NCBI GenBank assembly: GCA_017988355.1
Contig: JAGNRX010000012.1
Coordinates: 1 to 12,805 of the forward strand
Length of the DNA stretch: 12,805 nucleotides
Direction: 5' to 3'
Source of the DNA: Bacteroidales bacterium
GTDB taxonomy: Bacteria; Bacteroidota; Bacteroidia; Bacteroidales; P3
Part shown: positions 6,288 to 12,284 of the stretch, in pieces
Position numbering within the stretch: the first letter of the stretch is position 1
How the letters are laid out: each line of letters begins with the position of its first letter
The notes under the pieces: model-generated
The model's database searches: none
Seen by the model: the letters and a program-made list of their open reading frames with translations, nothing else
What the model was told of the DNA's origin: nothing
Translations under genes and position numbers: made by a program

Positions 6288-6828
6288 TTGCTCCTATTTC
6301 TTTTAAATTTTCTTCTATCATTTCTCTTAGTAACTTAATTATATCATTATTATTAAATGGTATTCCATCTAAGGCTTCTTTTATTTCTTGGGTGTCAAAA
6401 ACGTAAACGTCTTTATCTGTTTTATAGGTCAGAATAAACCTTATTTCTTCGCTCTGTGCAATTGTCAAAACGAAAACTCCTGCAAGGTCTCCAAGGGGTG
6501 GGCGGTCTATATTATTATGTTCAAACGAAAAATTCAGTTTTGTTCCTACGCCAACTTCACTCTCAATATGAAATTCTCCATTACAGTTTTCTGCATTCAT
6601 CTTAATAAGGGGCAAGCCCAAGCCTACCTTCCTTGTTGTCCTGGTTGTGCTATATGGGTCGGTTACTTTTGCTAAGAACTCCTTAGTCATTCCCTTGCCG
6701 TTATCTGTTATGCAGAAACTAAATATATTATCCTTTATGCTATCTTCAATGTCTAAGGTTATAAGGGTAGAATTAACTGCGGTTGAGTTCTGGAGTAGGT
6801 CTAAGATATGTAGTGATAGGTCTTTCAT
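6280..6828 (-). CDS. Stand-alone HATPase (GHKL) domain protein, hydrogenase-accessory type
   Basis: 182 residues. The first 105 form a GHKL ATP-binding domain: N box LDLLQNS with Asp10 and Asn14, G1 box DNGKGM (42-47), an F-box-like DPYSTTR (57-63), G2 box GLGLPL (69-74) and G3 box GVGTKL (93-98). No phosphoacceptor His domain or membrane segment precedes it. The LHILDLLQNS start resembles the small ATPases found beside NAD-linked [FeFe]-hydrogenase genes in Firmicutes and Thermotogae. The remaining 75 residues are a small alpha/beta extension (LTIAQSEEIRFILTYKT) that I do not recognise. Asp replaces the usual Glu in the N box, which may affect hydrolysis. It lies 4 bp after the PHP gene and overlaps yqeY by 8 nt. 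Fold is near certain; target and activity (kinase, ATPase or nucleotide sensor) are unknown. Confidence 0.85.
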   Translation of the reverse strand: MKDLSLHILDLLQNSTAVNSTLITLDIEDSIKDNIFSFCITDNGKGMTKEFLAKVTDPYSTTRTTRKVGLGLPLIKMNAENCNGEFHIESEVGVGTKLNFSFEHNNIDRPPLGDLAGVFVLTIAQSEEIRFILTYKTDKDVYVFDTQEIKEALDGIPFNNNDIIKLLREMIEENLKEIGANE

Positions 6829-6832
6829 TCTT

Positions 6833-7579
6833 TTATTCTATTATTGTTTCTATATAACGTCCTTCTTGTCCTCGTATTGCTAAGCGAAACTCATCGAAAC
6901 TTAGCTCTTCCATAATCAAATTGCAGTAAACCTCTCCCACATTATCAATATAGTGTGAGTCGGAGTCTTGAATAAATTGGAATTTCTTTAGGTAGGCGTT
7001 CTTTTTGATGAAATTAGTCTTTGAAACTTGTCGTGAGATTTCAAAGGCATCGGCTTTTATGTCAGGGGGAACAAATCCAAGTTGTGAGATAAGGCTGTTG
7101 GCTGCTTTGTTTATGTGAGCTGGAACGAATAATCCGTCTAAGGAGTGAACCTTATCGTAAATCTCGTCAAGGTCTGCATCAATTGCATTAATTAATAGGA
7201 ATTCCTTTTGGTCTATTATCTCTTCTTCTCTGTTTACCACAAGCTGGTATCCAAATTTATCTTCATCAAGGGGGATTTTCATAAGCTTATCGTCAAGCCA
7301 TATTTGAAACTCATCTAAGCTTTCATCATCTGGGAAAAAGCATAAGCAATGAGCCTCTTCTTTTGAGGTAACTTCTGCTCCCATAACCACGAAAATACCA
7401 TTTTCTTTACCAAGCTCTTTTGCTAATTTTGCGTGAAGAGTGGAATTATGGTCGGTTATTGCAATACAATCCAATCCCTTTTCCCTAGCCTTTGCAATGA
7501 TATTTGTGGGACTCATCTCCAAATCACCACAAGGCGAAAGAACAGTATGTAGGTGCAAGTCGGCCTTAAAGGATTGCAT
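6833..7579 (-). CDS. PHP-domain metal-dependent phosphoesterase-like protein
   Basis: 248 residues with a complete set of PHP metal-ligand motifs: DLHLHT (His9, His11), SPCGD (Asp19), AITDHN (Asp43, His44), GAEVTS (Glu69), EAHCLCFF (His77), PAHI (His155) and DSDSH (Asp207, His209). PHP proteins use two or three metal ions to hydrolyse phosphoester bonds; the substrate cannot be read from the sequence. This short form, without a polymerase or histidinol-phosphatase extension, often appears next to DRTGG and HATPase genes in hydrogenase-linked clusters. A 40-residue insert after His77 (SLDEFQIWLDDKL and on) is also typical of that subgroup. Gaps of 5 and 4 bp to its neighbours show co-transcription. 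Start ATG 7579 leads directly into the first metal motif, so it is well placed. Confidence 0.92.
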   Translation of the reverse strand: MQSFKADLHLHTVLSPCGDLEMSPTNIIAKAREKGLDCIAITDHNSTLHAKLAKELGKENGIFVVMGAEVTSKEEAHCLCFFPDDESLDEFQIWLDDKLMKIPLDEDKFGYQLVVNREEEIIDQKEFLLINAIDADLDEIYDKVHSLDGLFVPAHINKAANSLISQLGFVPPDIKADAFEISRQVSKTNFIKKNAYLKKFQFIQDSDSHYIDNVGEVYCNLIMEELSFDEFRLAIRGQEGRYIETIIE

Positions 7580-7584
7580 TAGTC

Positions 7585-7917
7585 TTATTTAAGCAATGCA
7601 AATATCTCTCCAGTTATCTCAAAAGCCTCTTTGCTTGTTGAAAGAATAGGGATACCCTCTTCGTTGCTTTGTTCTATGGTGTCTTGATTGGGTTCTAGGT
7701 CTTTAACCAAAACAATACAAGCAAGGTCTTTTAGGGATGCAATAGCCATAATGTTTTTATGAGTTTGTAGGGTTATCCAGCATTGTCCCATTTCTGCATT
7801 TCCCATAACATCACTCAAGAGGTCAGAGGTATAACCTCCATCAATAACATTGTCTAAACCTTCCTCTCCAGAGATAATTCTAAGGTCTAATTTCTCTTTT
7901 AATTCTCTTACTGTCAT
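7585..7917 (-). CDS. DRTGG-domain protein
   Basis: 110 residues, a single DRTGG-like domain. The family landmarks are visible although the eponymous motif itself is not literal: MTVRELKEKLDLRIISG at the start, the GGYTSDLLSDVMGNA segment at about 27-41, a strand-helix with THKNIMAIASL, CIVLVKD, and GIPILSTSKEAFEITG near the end. DRTGG domains also occur in phosphotransacetylases and beside CBS domains, and are thought to sense small ligands, but their role is poorly defined. Stand-alone copies of this size are recurrent partners of HATPase and PHP genes in [FeFe]-hydrogenase operons. There is a 17-bp gap to the upstream membrane protein gene and 5 bp to the PHP gene. A regulatory or ligand-sensing role is inference. 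Confidence 0.8.
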   Translation of the reverse strand: MTVRELKEKLDLRIISGEEGLDNVIDGGYTSDLLSDVMGNAEMGQCWITLQTHKNIMAIASLKDLACIVLVKDLEPNQDTIEQSNEEGIPILSTSKEAFEITGEIFALLK

Positions 7918-7934
7918 AATTAATAGGTTTTATT

Positions 7935-8477
7935 CTAATTAAATCTCTTACTTATTTCATCTTTTAAGAATTCTGATGCTCTTTCTGTTATGTCTTTCTT
8001 TCCAGCAAGGCTTTCAAGGAGCTTTCCTGCAAAAGCAGTTGGGTTGGTTTCAGATGCGTTGCTTGAATATAGATTATTTATTAGGCTTATTGTTTCATCT
8101 TTTGCATTCTTAACATGAACCCAAGCTTCGTTTGAGATATATAATTGCTGAGATTGGTTATACTCATACTCGTTCTTAATGGTCTGAATCATTACATCCT
8201 TAAATAATTGTGTTTCCATGCCAGCTTGATAGCAACGAACAACCAAAGCACTTAGGTTTATCCTTTCCAAAAGCATTATAAGTCTTTCATAAGCTTGTAG
8301 TTGGATTGGTGTAACGATAGAGCTTACTTCTTTGGATTGGATTTTATGAAGCTCAAGAAGTTTCATCTTCTCTTCATTCTGAATAAAACCTTTAAGGGAT
8401 TTAATATTATAGTAGCTTGTAATAAACATAGCTAAAATAAAGGTTAAGCATAGGATAATAGAAACTGTAATTGTCAT
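7935..8477 (-). CDS. Conserved single-span membrane protein, unknown function
   Basis: 180 residues: one N-terminal membrane anchor at about residues 3-21, then an all-helical soluble region. Recognisable segments are PIQLQAYERLIMLLERI (about 57-73), the polar stretch NEYEYNQSQQLYIS (about 101-114), and EAWVHVKNAKDE. I associate this arrangement with a Bacteroidota-restricted uncharacterised family (possibly the one labelled DUF7935; that label is from memory). No catalytic motif is seen. It follows lepA by 20 bp and precedes the DRTGG gene by 17 bp, so it is part of the same transcription unit. The N-terminus has few charges, so the soluble part could face the cytoplasm by the basic KSLK just after the span. 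Reality of the gene is secure; function unknown. Confidence 0.8.
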   Translation of the reverse strand: MTITVSIILCLTFILAMFITSYYNIKSLKGFIQNEEKMKLLELHKIQSKEVSSIVTPIQLQAYERLIMLLERINLSALVVRCYQAGMETQLFKDVMIQTIKNEYEYNQSQQLYISNEAWVHVKNAKDETISLINNLYSSNASETNPTAFAGKLLESLAGKKDITERASEFLKDEISKRFN

Positions 8478-8497
8478 AATGAATTGTCTTTATTATT

Positions 8498-10285
8498 TTA
8501 ATCTAATTTCAATACTGCAAGGAAAGCTGACTGAGGAACTTCCACATTACCTACTTGACGCATTCTTTTCTTCCCTTCCTTTTGTTTGTCCAATAGTTTC
8601 CTCTTACGTGATATATCTCCACCATAACATTTTGCGGTAACGTCTTTTCTAACTGCCTTAACAGTTTCACGAGCAATAATCTTAGATCCAATTGCTGCTT
8701 GAATTGCTATATCAAACTGTTGTCTTGGTATTAGTTCTTTAAGTTTCTCGCACATCTTTCTTCCAAGAGGATAAGCATTATCAACGTGGGTTAGGGTGGA
8801 AAGAGCATCAACAGGGTCTCCATTTAAAAGGATTTCAAGTCTTGCAAGCTTTGAGGGTTTAAATTCAGATGGGTGATAGTCAAATGAAGCATAGCCTTTT
8901 GAAATTGACTTAAGTTTGTCGTAGAAATCAAAAACAACTTCTCCAAGAGGCAGTTCAAAGATAATTTCTGCTCTATCGCAAGTTAAATATGTTTGGTTCT
9001 TAAGAATACCTCTCTTTTCTATGCAAAGGGTTAGTATAGCTCCAATATATTCTGCCTTAGTAATAATGGAAGCAATAATATATGGCTCTTCGATATAGTC
9101 GATATAGTTAGGCTCTGGCAGTCCTGAAGGGTTATAAACATCAATACACTCTTTCTTATTAGTATAAACCTTATAGTTTACGTTAGGAACGGTAGTAATT
9201 ACATCAATGTTAAATTCTCTTGTCAAACGTTCTTGTATGATTTCCATGTGTAGAAGTCCTAAGAAACCACAACGAAAACCAAACCCTAAGGCAAGAGAAC
9301 TTTCTGGCTCAAATGTAAGACTTGCATCATTAAGTTGTAGTCTTTCAATAGAGGCTCTTAACTCTTCATAGTCATCTGCATCAATAGGATAAATGCCTGC
9401 AAAAACCATTGGCTTAACATGTTCAAATCCTTCAATAGCTGATGTGCATGGGTTTTCAACAGTGGTTATTGTATCCCCAACATTAACCTCTTTTGAAGTC
9501 TTTATGCCTGAAATAATATAACCTACCTGTCCACAACCCAAAGTAGGGCGTGCCTCAGGCTTAAGTTTTAATACTCCAACCTCATCAACATTATATTCTT
9601 TATTTGTATGGAAGAACTTAACCTTTTGTCCCTTGGTCATTGTTCCGTTAAGGATTCTAAAATATGAAACTATACCTCTAAAACTATTGAAAACAGAGTC
9701 AAAAACCAAGGCTTGAAGTGGTGCATTTGGGTCACCTTTTGGACAAGGGACCTTTTCAATTATGGCAGATAGTATCTCATCAATTCCAATTCCAGTCTTA
9801 CCGCTTGCCCTAATAATATCTCCTTCATCACAACCAATAAGTTCAATTATTTGGTCGCTTACCTCTTCTGGCATTGCGTTTTGAAGATCCATTTTATTTA
9901 AGATAGGGATAATCTCAAGGTCGTTATTTAAAGCTAAATATAGATTAGATATTGTTTGAGCTTGAATTCCTTGTGTTGCATCAATAATAAGTAATGCTCC
10001 TTCGCAGGCTGCAATTGAACGCGATACCTCATAACTAAAGTCAACGTGTCCCGGAGTATCAATTAAATTAAGCAAGAATTTCTCTCCCTTATATTCATAC
10101 TCCATTTGAATTGCATGAGACTTAATAGTTATCCCTCTTTCTCTCTCCAAATCCATATCATCTAAGATTTGAGATTGCATTTCTCTTGCTGTAATTGTTC
10201 CAGTACGTTCTAATAGTCTATCTGCTAAGGTGCTTTTGCCATGGTCTATATGGGCAATAATACAAAAATTTCTTATATTTTTCAT
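8498..10285 (-). CDS. lepA: LepA, elongation factor 4 (translational GTPase)
   Basis: 595 residues from ATG 10285, the usual length for LepA. LepA is a ribosome-associated GTPase acting in initiation or 30S biogenesis and in correcting stalled ribosomes. GTPase motifs are G1 AHIDHGKST (11-19), switch RERGITIK, G3 DTPGHVDF, and G4 NKMDL. The elongation-factor beta barrel and EF-G-like domains follow ([19 protein letters not shown]). The LepA-specific C-terminal domain is intact, with [43 protein letters not shown] and the closing [12 protein letters not shown]. An 18-codon upstream extension from TTG 10339 is in frame, but it contains the predicted -7 element and lacks family similarity, so I reject it. 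The gene heads a six-gene operon running to yqeY. Confidence 0.97.
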   Translation of the reverse strand: MKNIRNFCIIAHIDHGKSTLADRLLERTGTITAREMQSQILDDMDLERERGITIKSHAIQMEYEYKGEKFLLNLIDTPGHVDFSYEVSRSIAACEGALLIIDATQGIQAQTISNLYLALNNDLEIIPILNKMDLQNAMPEEVSDQIIELIGCDEGDIIRASGKTGIGIDEILSAIIEKVPCPKGDPNAPLQALVFDSVFNSFRGIVSYFRILNGTMTKGQKVKFFHTNKEYNVDEVGVLKLKPEARPTLGCGQVGYIISGIKTSKEVNVGDTITTVENPCTSAIEGFEHVKPMVFAGIYPIDADDYEELRASIERLQLNDASLTFEPESSLALGFGFRCGFLGLLHMEIIQERLTREFNIDVITTVPNVNYKVYTNKKECIDVYNPSGLPEPNYIDYIEEPYIIASIITKAEYIGAILTLCIEKRGILKNQTYLTCDRAEIIFELPLGEVVFDFYDKLKSISKGYASFDYHPSEFKPSKLARLEILLNGDPVDALSTLTHVDNAYPLGRKMCEKLKELIPRQQFDIAIQAAIGSKIIARETVKAVRKDVTAKCYGGDISRKRKLLDKQKEGKKRMRQVGNVEVPQSAFLAVLKLD

Positions 10286-10327
10286 CGGCAATTTTTCGGT
10301 CAATGTCTTTTGTTTTACATTTAACTT

Positions 10328-10336
10328 GCAAAGATA
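10328..10336 (-). promoter_or_regulatory. lepA: Predicted -7 element of the lepA operon promoter
   Basis: The minus strand reads TATCTTTGC, matching TAnnTTTG plus the common trailing C. Transcription would start near 10322-10325, about 40 nt before the lepA ATG at 10285. No good TTTG lies at -33; that position falls in the purine-rich repeat (TCTT/TTCT on this strand). Its location downstream of the alternative TTG start supports the shorter LepA. Confidence 0.6.
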
Positions 10337-10343
10337 CAATAAA

Positions 10344-10439
10344 ATGAAACAAAGAAAGAAAATTTTAAAACAAAGGAAGAGAAAATTAATACAAAGAAAG
10401 AAGAATTTAAAACCAAGAAAGAAGAAATTGTTTTATTAA
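10344..10439 (+). CDS. Possible 31-residue basic heptad-repeat micropeptide
   Basis: An open frame of 31 codons from ATG 10344 to TAA 10437-10439 in the lepA/rsgA divergent gap. After Met, the product is four near-identical heptads, [21 protein letters not shown] and KPRKKKL, then Phe-Tyr. Each heptad has three to five Lys/Arg, a Leu at position 7, and no acidic residues. Nothing else in the window resembles it. The DNA repeat period, 21 bp, preserves the frame. Against it: no Shine-Dalgarno, no convincing plus-strand promoter, and a purine-only repeat translates to Lys/Arg/Gln-rich peptide by chance in this frame. If made, it would be a nucleic-acid- or ribosome-binding peptide by composition only. 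I list it as a candidate. Confidence 0.25.
   Translation: MKQRKKILKQRKRKLIQRKKNLKPRKKKLFY
10347..10430. repeat. Four tandem 21-bp purine-rich repeats between lepA and rsgA
   Basis: Units begin at 10347, 10368, 10389 and 10410, each close to AAACAAAGAAAGAAGAATTTA; units 1 and 2 agree at 17 of 21 positions. Each unit has one AAAATT-type tract, so A-tracts recur every 21 bp, two helical turns, which could bend the DNA. The block fills the space just upstream of both the lepA -7 element (minus) and the rsgA -7 element (plus), so it may act as a shared upstream element. Confidence 0.8.
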
Positions 10440-10454
10440 GTCTAAAAATAATAA

Positions 10455-10474
10455 TACCTTTGCATTAATGCAAA
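10455..10474 (+). promoter_or_regulatory. rsgA: rsgA -7 element overlapping a palindrome at the start codon
   Basis: TACCTTTG at 10455-10462 matches TAnnTTTG and is followed by C. A TTTA/TTTT at 10431-10435 is a three-of-four match to the -33 TTTG at 19-20 bp spacing. The rsgA ATG starts only 5 nt after the element, so transcription should begin at or within a few bases of the start codon, giving a leaderless or nearly leaderless message. The same bases form a perfect 16-bp palindrome, TTTGCATTAATGCAAA (10459-10474), spanning the -7 element and the first codons. Confidence 0.55.
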
Positions 10475-11409
10475 CGGGAAAAGTAATTAGAACAACAGGA
10501 AGCCATTATACAGTACGCACAGATAATTATGAATTATTTGAGTGTCGTATAAAAGGAAAGTTTAGGATTAGTAATATTAAATCAACTAACCCTATTGCTG
10601 TTGGTGATATTGTGGATTTTATTCCTCCAACTCCAACAATAGAAGGAGTGATTGCAAATATTCACGATAGGAAGAACACCTTGGTTCGCCGCTCGACCAA
10701 CCTTTCAAAACGTTCTCAAATAATTGCTTCAAACATAGACCAAGCTTTTCTAATAGTTACGATTGCTTACCCAAGAACATCAACAGGGTTTATCGATAGA
10801 TTCTTAGTTACAACTGAGGCTCATCAAATCCCAACAATCATTGTTTTCAATAAGATTGATATTTATAATGAAGAAGCTCAGGCATTTGCTAATGAGACAA
10901 TGGCAATTTATAGAAATGTAGGCTATGAGTGTGTTGAGGTTTCTGCTCTTAGGGGCGATAATATTGAACTTTTAAGAGAGATGATGAAAGATAAAACCAC
11001 ACTTCTTTCAGGACATAGTGGGGTAGGGAAGTCAGCTCTTATAAATGCAATTGATAGTAATCTAAATCTTAGGACTGGACTCATATCATCTGCTCACATG
11101 AAAGGAATGCACACTACAACCTTTGCAGAAATGTTTCCCCTTGATTTTGGAGGAGATATAATTGATACGCCAGGGATAAAAGAATTTGGAATGTTTGACT
11201 TTCAGAAAGAAGAAGTAGGACTTTACTATCCAGAGATGAAAGCTCGCTTAAAAGGTTGTCAATACTATAACTGCACACATGAGCATGAGCCAAAATGTGC
11301 AATAAAAGCAGCAGTTGAAACAGGAGAGATAAGCATTGAAAGATATTCTAATTACATAAACATTATGCATGGCGATGAGCTTAAGATTGAAAGGTGGGAG
11401 GATAAGTAA
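10468..11409 (+). CDS. rsgA: RsgA, small-ribosomal-subunit assembly GTPase
   Basis: 313 residues with the diagnostic circularly permuted GTPase order. An N-terminal OB fold (GKVIRTTGSHYTV, STNPIAVGDIVDF) is followed by G4 NKID (128-131), G5 VSA (158-160), G1 GHSGVGKS (182-189) and G3 DTPG (233-236). A C-terminal zinc motif of form C-x4-C-x-H-x5-C uses Cys264, Cys269, His271 and Cys277. RsgA binds the 30S subunit and uses ribosome-stimulated GTP hydrolysis to release factors late in 16S rRNA maturation. ATG 10468 fits the family N-terminus, which starts a few residues before the first OB strand. There is no leader with a Shine-Dalgarno; the -7 element ends 5 nt upstream. It is first in a four-gene operon and overlaps dtd by one base. 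Confidence 0.97.
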   Translation: MQTGKVIRTTGSHYTVRTDNYELFECRIKGKFRISNIKSTNPIAVGDIVDFIPPTPTIEGVIANIHDRKNTLVRRSTNLSKRSQIIASNIDQAFLIVTIAYPRTSTGFIDRFLVTTEAHQIPTIIVFNKIDIYNEEAQAFANETMAIYRNVGYECVEVSALRGDNIELLREMMKDKTTLLSGHSGVGKSALINAIDSNLNLRTGLISSAHMKGMHTTTFAEMFPLDFGGDIIDTPGIKEFGMFDFQKEEVGLYYPEMKARLKGCQYYNCTHEHEPKCAIKAAVETGEISIERYSNYINIMHGDELKIERWEDK

Positions 11410-11861
11410 TGAGAGTAGTTATACAGAGAGTGAAAGAGGCAAGCGTTGAGATTGATAATAAACTTAAGAGCTCAATTTCACAAGGGATGTTAATACTATT
11501 AGGAATAGAAGACCAAGATAATGAAAAGGATATTGAATTCTTATGCCAAAAGATATGCAAGCTAAGAATATTTGATGATGAAGATGGAGTGATGAACCTT
11601 TCTGTAAAGGATATTAGTGGAGAAATTCTTTTAGTTAGTCAGTTCACTCTTCATGCAAGCGTTAAGAAAGGAAATCGACCAACATATATAAGGGCATCTA
11701 AACCTGATATTGCAATTCCTATGTATGAGAAATTTATTAAAACCCTTGAAAAAGAGTTTGAAAAAGAAATTAAGACAGGGGAGTTTGGAGCAGATATGAA
11801 TATAGTTTTAATTAATGATGGTCCAGTAACAATAATTATAGATAGTAAAAACATTGAATAG
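11409..11861 (+). CDS. dtd: D-aminoacyl-tRNA deacylase
   Basis: 150 residues, the standard length for the bacterial DTD family. Its two signature motifs are present: SQFTLHA (77-83) with the active-site Thr80 region, and NDGPVT (136-141), the Gly-cisPro loop that excludes L-amino acids. The linking segments KGNRPTY (87-93) and FGADM (126-130) are also conserved. The homodimer hydrolyses D-aminoacyl-tRNA, and also mischarged glycyl-tRNA(Ala), recycling tRNA in the cytoplasm. The start codon shares a base with the rsgA stop (TAATG at 11407-11411), and a strong GGGAGG (11396-11401) sits 7 nt upstream inside rsgA, so translation is efficient and coupled. It completes a translation-quality pair with rsgA. 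Confidence 0.97.
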   Translation: MRVVIQRVKEASVEIDNKLKSSISQGMLILLGIEDQDNEKDIEFLCQKICKLRIFDDEDGVMNLSVKDISGEILLVSQFTLHASVKKGNRPTYIRASKPDIAIPMYEKFIKTLEKEFEKEIKTGEFGADMNIVLINDGPVTIIIDSKNIE

Positions 11862-11864
11862 ATT

Positions 11865-12023
11865 ATGGAAAAGCTAACAACGGTAAATATTATAGCAGGT
11901 ATAATAGTTCTTCTCTCGCTTGCGTTAATATATATAGCCTTATATCAATTTGGTAAATGGGCTAAGAAAAAAACTCAAAGAGATGATTATTTCGAACAAA
12001 AAATAAAAAGATGGAAACGATAA
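11865..12023 (+). CDS. Small single-span membrane protein, 52 residues
   Basis: The frame runs from ATG 11865 to TAA 12021-12023. It encodes 52 residues: a short polar N-terminus (MEKLTTVN), a hydrophobic span at about 8-27 (IIAGIIVLLSLALIYIALY), then a strongly basic, aromatic tail (KWAKKKTQRDDYFEQKIKRWKR). The basic tail predicts an N-out, C-in topology. It begins 3 nt after the dtd stop codon and overlaps the next gene by 13 nt, the packing of a real operon gene. No Shine-Dalgarno is seen. I do not recognise a family. The combination of one span and a Lys/Arg/Trp tail suggests a peptide that docks to a partner or membrane surface, but that is a guess from composition. Confidence 0.6.
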   Translation: MEKLTTVNIIAGIIVLLSLALIYIALYQFGKWAKKKTQRDDYFEQKIKRWKR

Positions 12024-12271
12024 TATTAGTATTTGGTATAACAATAGCAATTCTGTTGCTTTGCTTTATCTTTATAGGCATAAAGATGTTTATAAAGAAG
12101 AACGGAGAATTTAAGAAACAATGCTCAACAGTTGACCCAATGACAGGAGAAAGACATGGTTGCACTTGTCAATCGAAAGTAGTTAAAACTGAATGTGATA
12201 ATGCAGATAGGCTTCACGAGATAGATAAGGCTAATGAAGAAAGAACTGAAGAACTAGACCAGGAGGAATAA
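12011..12271 (+). CDS. Small single-span membrane protein with a Cys-rich motif, 86 residues
   Basis: 86 residues: an N-terminal membrane span at about 3-27, then a cytoplasmic part with KKNGEFKKQCS and HGCTCQ, and an acidic helical tail. Cysteines at 38, 51, 53 and 62 (C-x12-C-x-C-x8-C) could bind a metal or iron-sulfur cluster. The layout, one span followed by a short Cys motif, recalls NqrM-like small proteins that help mature Na+-pumping NADH:quinone oxidoreductase. The Cys spacing does not match that family closely enough for a call, and no nqr or apbE gene is in the window. It overlaps the preceding 52-residue gene by 13 nt and is the last gene of the rsgA operon, ending 13 bp from a convergent gene. 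An in-frame AGGAGG occurs near its 3' end but no start follows. Confidence 0.65.
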   Translation: METIILVFGITIAILLLCFIFIGIKMFIKKNGEFKKQCSTVDPMTGERHGCTCQSKVVKTECDNADRLHEIDKANEERTEELDQEE

Positions 12272-12284
12272 ATAAAGAATCCTT

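Noticed and set aside
6388..6883. Two plus-strand frames (6388-6675 and 6647-6883) opposite the HATPase gene
   Set aside because: They are antisense to a gene with full GHKL motifs and show no motif, leader or operon logic of their own.
10230..10439. 69-codon plus-strand frame across the lepA start
   Set aside because: The first half is antisense to the lepA N-terminus and its promoter. Only the nested 31-codon frame from ATG 10344 is kept as a candidate.
11114..12165. Minus-strand frames opposite rsgA, dtd and the 86-residue gene (11114-11302, 11651-11854, 11962-12165)
   Set aside because: Each is fully antisense to a better supported gene and has no recognisable motif or ribosome binding site.
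12011..12271. NqrM assignment for the 86-residue protein
   Set aside because: Size and topology are similar, but the Cys spacing does not match the family pattern I know, and no nqr or apbE gene is nearby.
12272..12284. Bidirectional terminator between the convergent genes at the right end
   Set aside because: Only a 4-5 bp imperfect stem (AGGAAT with AATCCT) can be drawn, and one arm lies in the 3' end of the 86-residue gene; too weak to call.
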